From Xanthobacter tagetidis (lineage in GTDB: Bacteria > Pseudomonadota > Alphaproteobacteria > Rhizobiales > Xanthobacteraceae), in NCBI RefSeq assembly GCF_003667445.1, contig NZ_RCTF01000018.1, positions 1 through 64,000 on the forward strand: a DNA stretch of 64,000 nucleotides, read 5' to 3'. Of the stretch, positions 61,193 through 64,000 are shown in pieces; within the stretch, counting starts at the first letter, position 1, and every line of letters begins with the position of its first letter. Below the pieces are notes generated by a model. The model was not told the origin of the DNA and did not search any database. It saw only the letters and a program-made list of their open reading frames with translations. Made by a program: the position numbers and the translations under genes.

Positions 61193-62701
61193 TCAGCCGG
61201 CGTTGATCCAGACCGACTTGGTGCTGAGATACTCATCCAGATGCCGCGCGCCGGACTCGCGTCCGTAGCCGCTCATGCGGTAGCCGCCGAACGACACGGC
61301 TGGGTCCATGAGTTGGTAGCAGTTGGCCCAGACCGAGCCCGCCTTCATGGCGCGCGCGACGCGCAGGGCGCGGCCGACGTCGCGGGTCCACACGCCCGCG
61401 CCGAGGCCGAACATGCTGGCGTTGGCGCGGGCGATGACCTCCGCTTCGCCGTCGAACGGGATGACGCACAGCACCGGCCCGAAAATCTCCTCCTGGGCGA
61501 TGCGCATCCGGTCCTCGACGCCTGAGAACACCGTCGGCGGCACGTAGAAGCCTTTCGCGTAGGCGCCATCCGTGAGCCGTGCGCCTCCGGACACCGCATG
61601 CGCCCCCTCGGCGGCGCCGATGTCGAGATAGGAGGCCACGCGCTCCAGCTGCCGCGCCGAGATCAGCGGCCCGAGCTGGGTCTGAGGGTCCGCACCGTCA
61701 CCGACTTTGAGCGCGGCGCCGAATGCGGCGACGCGCGCGACGACGTCGTCATAGATGCTCCGCTCAACGAACAGCCGCGTGCCGGCGCTGCATACCTGTC
61801 CCGAATTGGCGAAGGCGGCCATGGCGGCGCCCGGCACCGCGGCATCAAGGTCGGCGTCGGCGAACACGATGTTCGCGGACTTTCCGCCCAGTTCCAGAGA
61901 CAGGCGCTTGAGGTTGGCCGCGGAGAGCCGCACGATCTCCTGCCCAGTCACATGCGAGCCGGTGAAGGCCACCTTGTCGATGCCGGGATGGGCGGCAATG
62001 GCCGCGCCCGCCGTTCGGCCGAAGCCGGTGACGACGTTCACCACACCCGGCGGCACGCCCGCCTCCAGCACCAGCTCGGCGAAGCGCAGCGGGCTCAGCG
62101 AGGCATCCTCGGCGGGCTTCAGAACGATGGCACAGCCGGTGGCCAGCGCCGGCCCCACCTTCAGCACGCTCATGCCCAGCGGCGCGTTCCAGGGGATGAT
62201 GGCGCCCACGACCCCCACCGGCTCCCGCGCCGTGAAGGTGAGCACCGCGCCAGGGACGGAATTCTCGATGGTCTCGCCGGTCAGCGCCGTGGCCTGCCCT
62301 GCGTAGAAGCGCAGCAGCCCCACCATGCGCTTGCGCCCGAGGCGCGTGCGGCTGATGGGGCCGCCCATGTCCAGGGTGTCGAGCCAGGCAAGCTCGTCGT
62401 AGTTCGTGTCCACGAGGTCCGCGAGGCGCAAAAGCGCAGCTTGGCGCTCGTCGGGTTTCGCCTTCGACCACGAGCCGTCCAGGGCGGCGCGCGCGGCGGC
62501 GACGGCACGGTCGACGTCCTCGGCATCGCCCTCCGGAAGCGTTGCCAGCAGCGTGCCGGTGGCGGGGTTGCGGGCCTCGAAGCGGCGGCCGGAGGCGGCC
62601 TCCACCCAGTCCGCCCCGATGAGCATGCGGCGCGCCCCGCCGTCGGCGAAGGCGGGCAAGGCGGGCGCCTCGGCGGCGCGGCGTTGGGCGGTCTCGGCCA
62701 T
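61193..62701 (-). CDS. NAD(P)-dependent aldehyde dehydrogenase
   Basis: The 502-residue enzyme oxidises an aldehyde to acid. Catalytic motifs are SLELGGKSANIVF with the general-base Glu and SGQVCSAGTR with the nucleophilic Cys; PWNAPLGMSVLK marks the cofactor site. AGGAG precedes ATG 62701. It lies 20 bases after the metallo-hydrolase and closes the operon that begins with the short-chain dehydrogenase. Confidence 0.94.
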   Translation of the reverse strand: MAETAQRRAAEAPALPAFADGGARRMLIGADWVEAASGRRFEARNPATGTLLATLPEGDAEDVDRAVAAARAALDGSWSKAKPDERQAALLRLADLVDTNYDELAWLDTLDMGGPISRTRLGRKRMVGLLRFYAGQATALTGETIENSVPGAVLTFTAREPVGVVGAIIPWNAPLGMSVLKVGPALATGCAIVLKPAEDASLSPLRFAELVLEAGVPPGVVNVVTGFGRTAGAAIAAHPGIDKVAFTGSHVTGQEIVRLSAANLKRLSLELGGKSANIVFADADLDAAVPGAAMAAFANSGQVCSAGTRLFVERSIYDDVVARVAAFGAALKVGDGADPQTQLGPLISARQLERVASYLDIGAAEGAHAVSGGARLTDGAYAKGFYVPPTVFSGVEDRMRIAQEEIFGPVLCVIPFDGEAEVIARANASMFGLGAGVWTRDVGRALRVARAMKAGSVWANCYQLMDPAVSFGGYRMSGYGRESGARHLDEYLSTKSVWINAG

Positions 62702-62721
62702 GGGCGTCTCCTGCTGCCGGC

Positions 62722-63621
62722 TCAGAGCACGAGGCAATAGCCGCTGCCGCGGCGGGCAAGGCGGCTCGCGTGGGGGGCGCCAAAATGGGCGGGAAAGACC
62801 ATGGCGTCGGTCTCGATCGCCTGCTCCAGCAGCGCCTTGCGGGTGCGATAGGCGAGGGCGCTGTCCTCGTCGAACCGGCAGTGCCATTCCGGGCGAGGCA
62901 CCTGGACGATCTGGTGCAGCACGTCGGCGGAGAAGATGCCGGTCTCGCCCTTCGAGCGGGCGATCACGGCCACCTGTCCCGCGGTGTGGCCGGGCGCCGC
63001 CTGGATGAAGAGGCCCTTCGATATCTCGTCGCCGTCGGCGATGTCGTCCACGAGGCCCGCCTCGTAGATCGGCTTGATGCTGTCCTCCAGATAGCAGTCG
63101 CACTCCGGAAAGCCCTTCAGGCCGGTATCGGTGGCGATCCAATGCTCGTACTCCGCCTTTGGGAAGAGATAGCGGGCATTGGGGAAGGTCGGCACCCAGC
63201 GGCCATCCACCAGCATGGTGTTCCAGCCCACATGGTCGACGTGGAAATGGGTGTTGACCACCAGGGTCACGTCTTCGGGCGTGACGCCTTCCGCGGCGAG
63301 GCGGTCGAGGAAGGGCGTGTCCAGCATGTCGAAGCGGCGGAAGGCTGGCGGGCGCGGCTTGGCGTTGCCGCAGCCGGTATCGACGAGGATCACGTCGTCG
63401 CCGTTTCGCACCAGCCAGGTGTGCATGGACGACATCAGCCGCTGGGTCTTGGGATCGAGGAAGGCCGGGCTCGCGAGCTCGGGATTCTCCTCGTAGAAGG
63501 AAGGCCGGAAGTCGGCGAACAGGTAGCTCGGGGGCGAGCCGGGACTGAGCAGTTCCTCCACACGGGTCACGGCGATATCGCCCACCCGGTAGGTGCTGGA
63601 CGTGGTCTTGGTCGCGGTCAT
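62722..63621 (-). CDS. Metallo-beta-lactamase-fold hydrolase
   Basis: The 299-residue protein has the zinc motif NTHFHVDHVGWN, LVDTGCGN before it, and APGHTAGQ and FPAHFGAPH later, which together supply the full ligand set. The resemblance is to quorum-quenching lactonases and similar hydrolases. GGAGGAG precedes the ATG. It follows the SDR stop by 38 bases and precedes the aldehyde dehydrogenase, suggesting lactone or ester opening in the same pathway. Confidence 0.9.
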   Translation of the reverse strand: MTATKTTSSTYRVGDIAVTRVEELLSPGSPPSYLFADFRPSFYEENPELASPAFLDPKTQRLMSSMHTWLVRNGDDVILVDTGCGNAKPRPPAFRRFDMLDTPFLDRLAAEGVTPEDVTLVVNTHFHVDHVGWNTMLVDGRWVPTFPNARYLFPKAEYEHWIATDTGLKGFPECDCYLEDSIKPIYEAGLVDDIADGDEISKGLFIQAAPGHTAGQVAVIARSKGETGIFSADVLHQIVQVPRPEWHCRFDEDSALAYRTRKALLEQAIETDAMVFPAHFGAPHASRLARRGSGYCLVL

Positions 63622-63659
63622 GGCTCGCTCCTCCGCCTTCGTGCTCTCCGGCCGCGCCG

Positions 63660-64000
63660 TCAGATGGCGGCGACGCCGATGGTGAGGCCGCCGCACACAT
63701 TGAGCGTCTGCCCCGTGGTGTAGCCGGCCTCGTCGGACATGAAGTACATGCAGGCCGCCGCGATCTCCTCCGGCTGGCCGACGCGGCGCACCGGGATCGC
63801 ATTGACGAACGCCTCACGCTGGGGCGTGCCGGGGGCCATGTTGCCGGCTGTGAAGCCCTCGGTCTCGATGGGGCCGGGGGAGATGCAGTTCACCGTGATG
63901 CCGAAGGGCGCGAGCTCCAGCGCCGCGTTGCGGGTGAGCCCGACGATGCCGGCCTTGGTCATGCCGTAGAGCAGGCGGCCGTGCTTCCCGAGCGCCGAAC
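63660..64000 (-). CDS. Short-chain dehydrogenase/reductase, C-terminal part (cut by window end)
   Basis: The visible 113 residues begin SALGKHGRLLYGMTKAGIVG and contain the catalytic Tyr-x-x-x-Lys as YGMTK, then LELAPFGITVNCISPGPIETEG and VRRVGQPEEIAAACMYF and the C-terminal GQTLNVCGG. This is the second half of an NAD(P)-dependent SDR enzyme; the N-terminal part lies beyond the window. It is the most upstream visible gene of the SDR, metallo-hydrolase and aldehyde dehydrogenase operon. Confidence 0.9.
   Translation of the reverse strand, partial: SALGKHGRLLYGMTKAGIVGLTRNAALELAPFGITVNCISPGPIETEGFTAGNMAPGTPQREAFVNAIPVRRVGQPEEIAAACMYFMSDEAGYTTGQTLNVCGGLTIGVAAI

Overview
The window reads as chromosomal DNA from a GC-rich alphaproteobacterium, most likely a Hyphomicrobiales member near Xanthobacteraceae. 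This is inferred from base composition, the glutathione formaldehyde pathway with FrmR, a DUF1127 protein, and the abundance of tripartite, TRAP and ABC uptake systems. No searches were run. There are no rRNA genes, CRISPR arrays or recognisable defence systems. Two tRNA genes are present: Lys-CTT on the minus strand near 1.95 kb and Gln-CTG on the plus strand near 19.85 kb.

Layout. 1-2 kb: a truncated gene, a DJ-1/isonitrile-hydratase-like gene and an AT-rich small secreted-protein gene beside tRNA-Lys. 2-5.3 kb: a tctCBA tripartite tricarboxylate transporter operon with an intrinsic terminator inside it. 5.6-11.5 kb: leuA, a LysR/tautomerase divergent pair with twin operators, murB and a small glycosyltransferase. 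11.5-19 kb: an alpha-2-macroglobulin gene overlapping pbpC. 19.4-20.4 kb: a DUF1127 gene, tRNA-Gln and a decayed recombinase. 20.4-27.3 kb: a polyamine-type ABC importer, its divergent IclR regulator and a gamma-glutamyltransferase. 27.8-35.3 kb: a LysR gene and a five-gene operon (EthD-like protein, alpha/beta hydrolase, HyuA, HyuB, orphan Bug binding protein). 35.3-37.6 kb: the frmR-frmA-fghA formaldehyde operon. 38-39.9 kb: a DEAD-box helicase. 40-45.3 kb: a desuccinylase-like Tat protein, a sulfatase with its formylglycine-generating enzyme, and an AraC regulator.

45.4-53 kb is the most distinctive part: a seven-gene minus-strand operon read nitrilase, two ABC permeases, ABC ATPase, periplasmic binding protein, aldoxime-dehydratase homologue, TauE/SafE exporter, with a divergent LysR gene. 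It looks like an uptake and aldoxime-to-nitrile-to-acid module. The dehydratase homologue appears to carry Asn where characterised enzymes have the distal catalytic His.

53-61 kb: an IS5-type remnant, then a minus-strand catabolic operon (split transketolase, beta-hydroxyacid dehydrogenase, epoxide-hydrolase-like enzyme, TRAP transporter) with a divergent LysR gene. 61.2-64 kb: aldehyde dehydrogenase, a metallo-beta-lactamase-fold hydrolase and a short-chain dehydrogenase cut by the window end.

Overall this is an accessory catabolic region: transporter-enzyme operons, each next to its own LysR, IclR, AraC or FrmR regulator, several with readable palindromic operators between divergent genes. 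Scars of mobile elements lie beside one tRNA gene and between operons.
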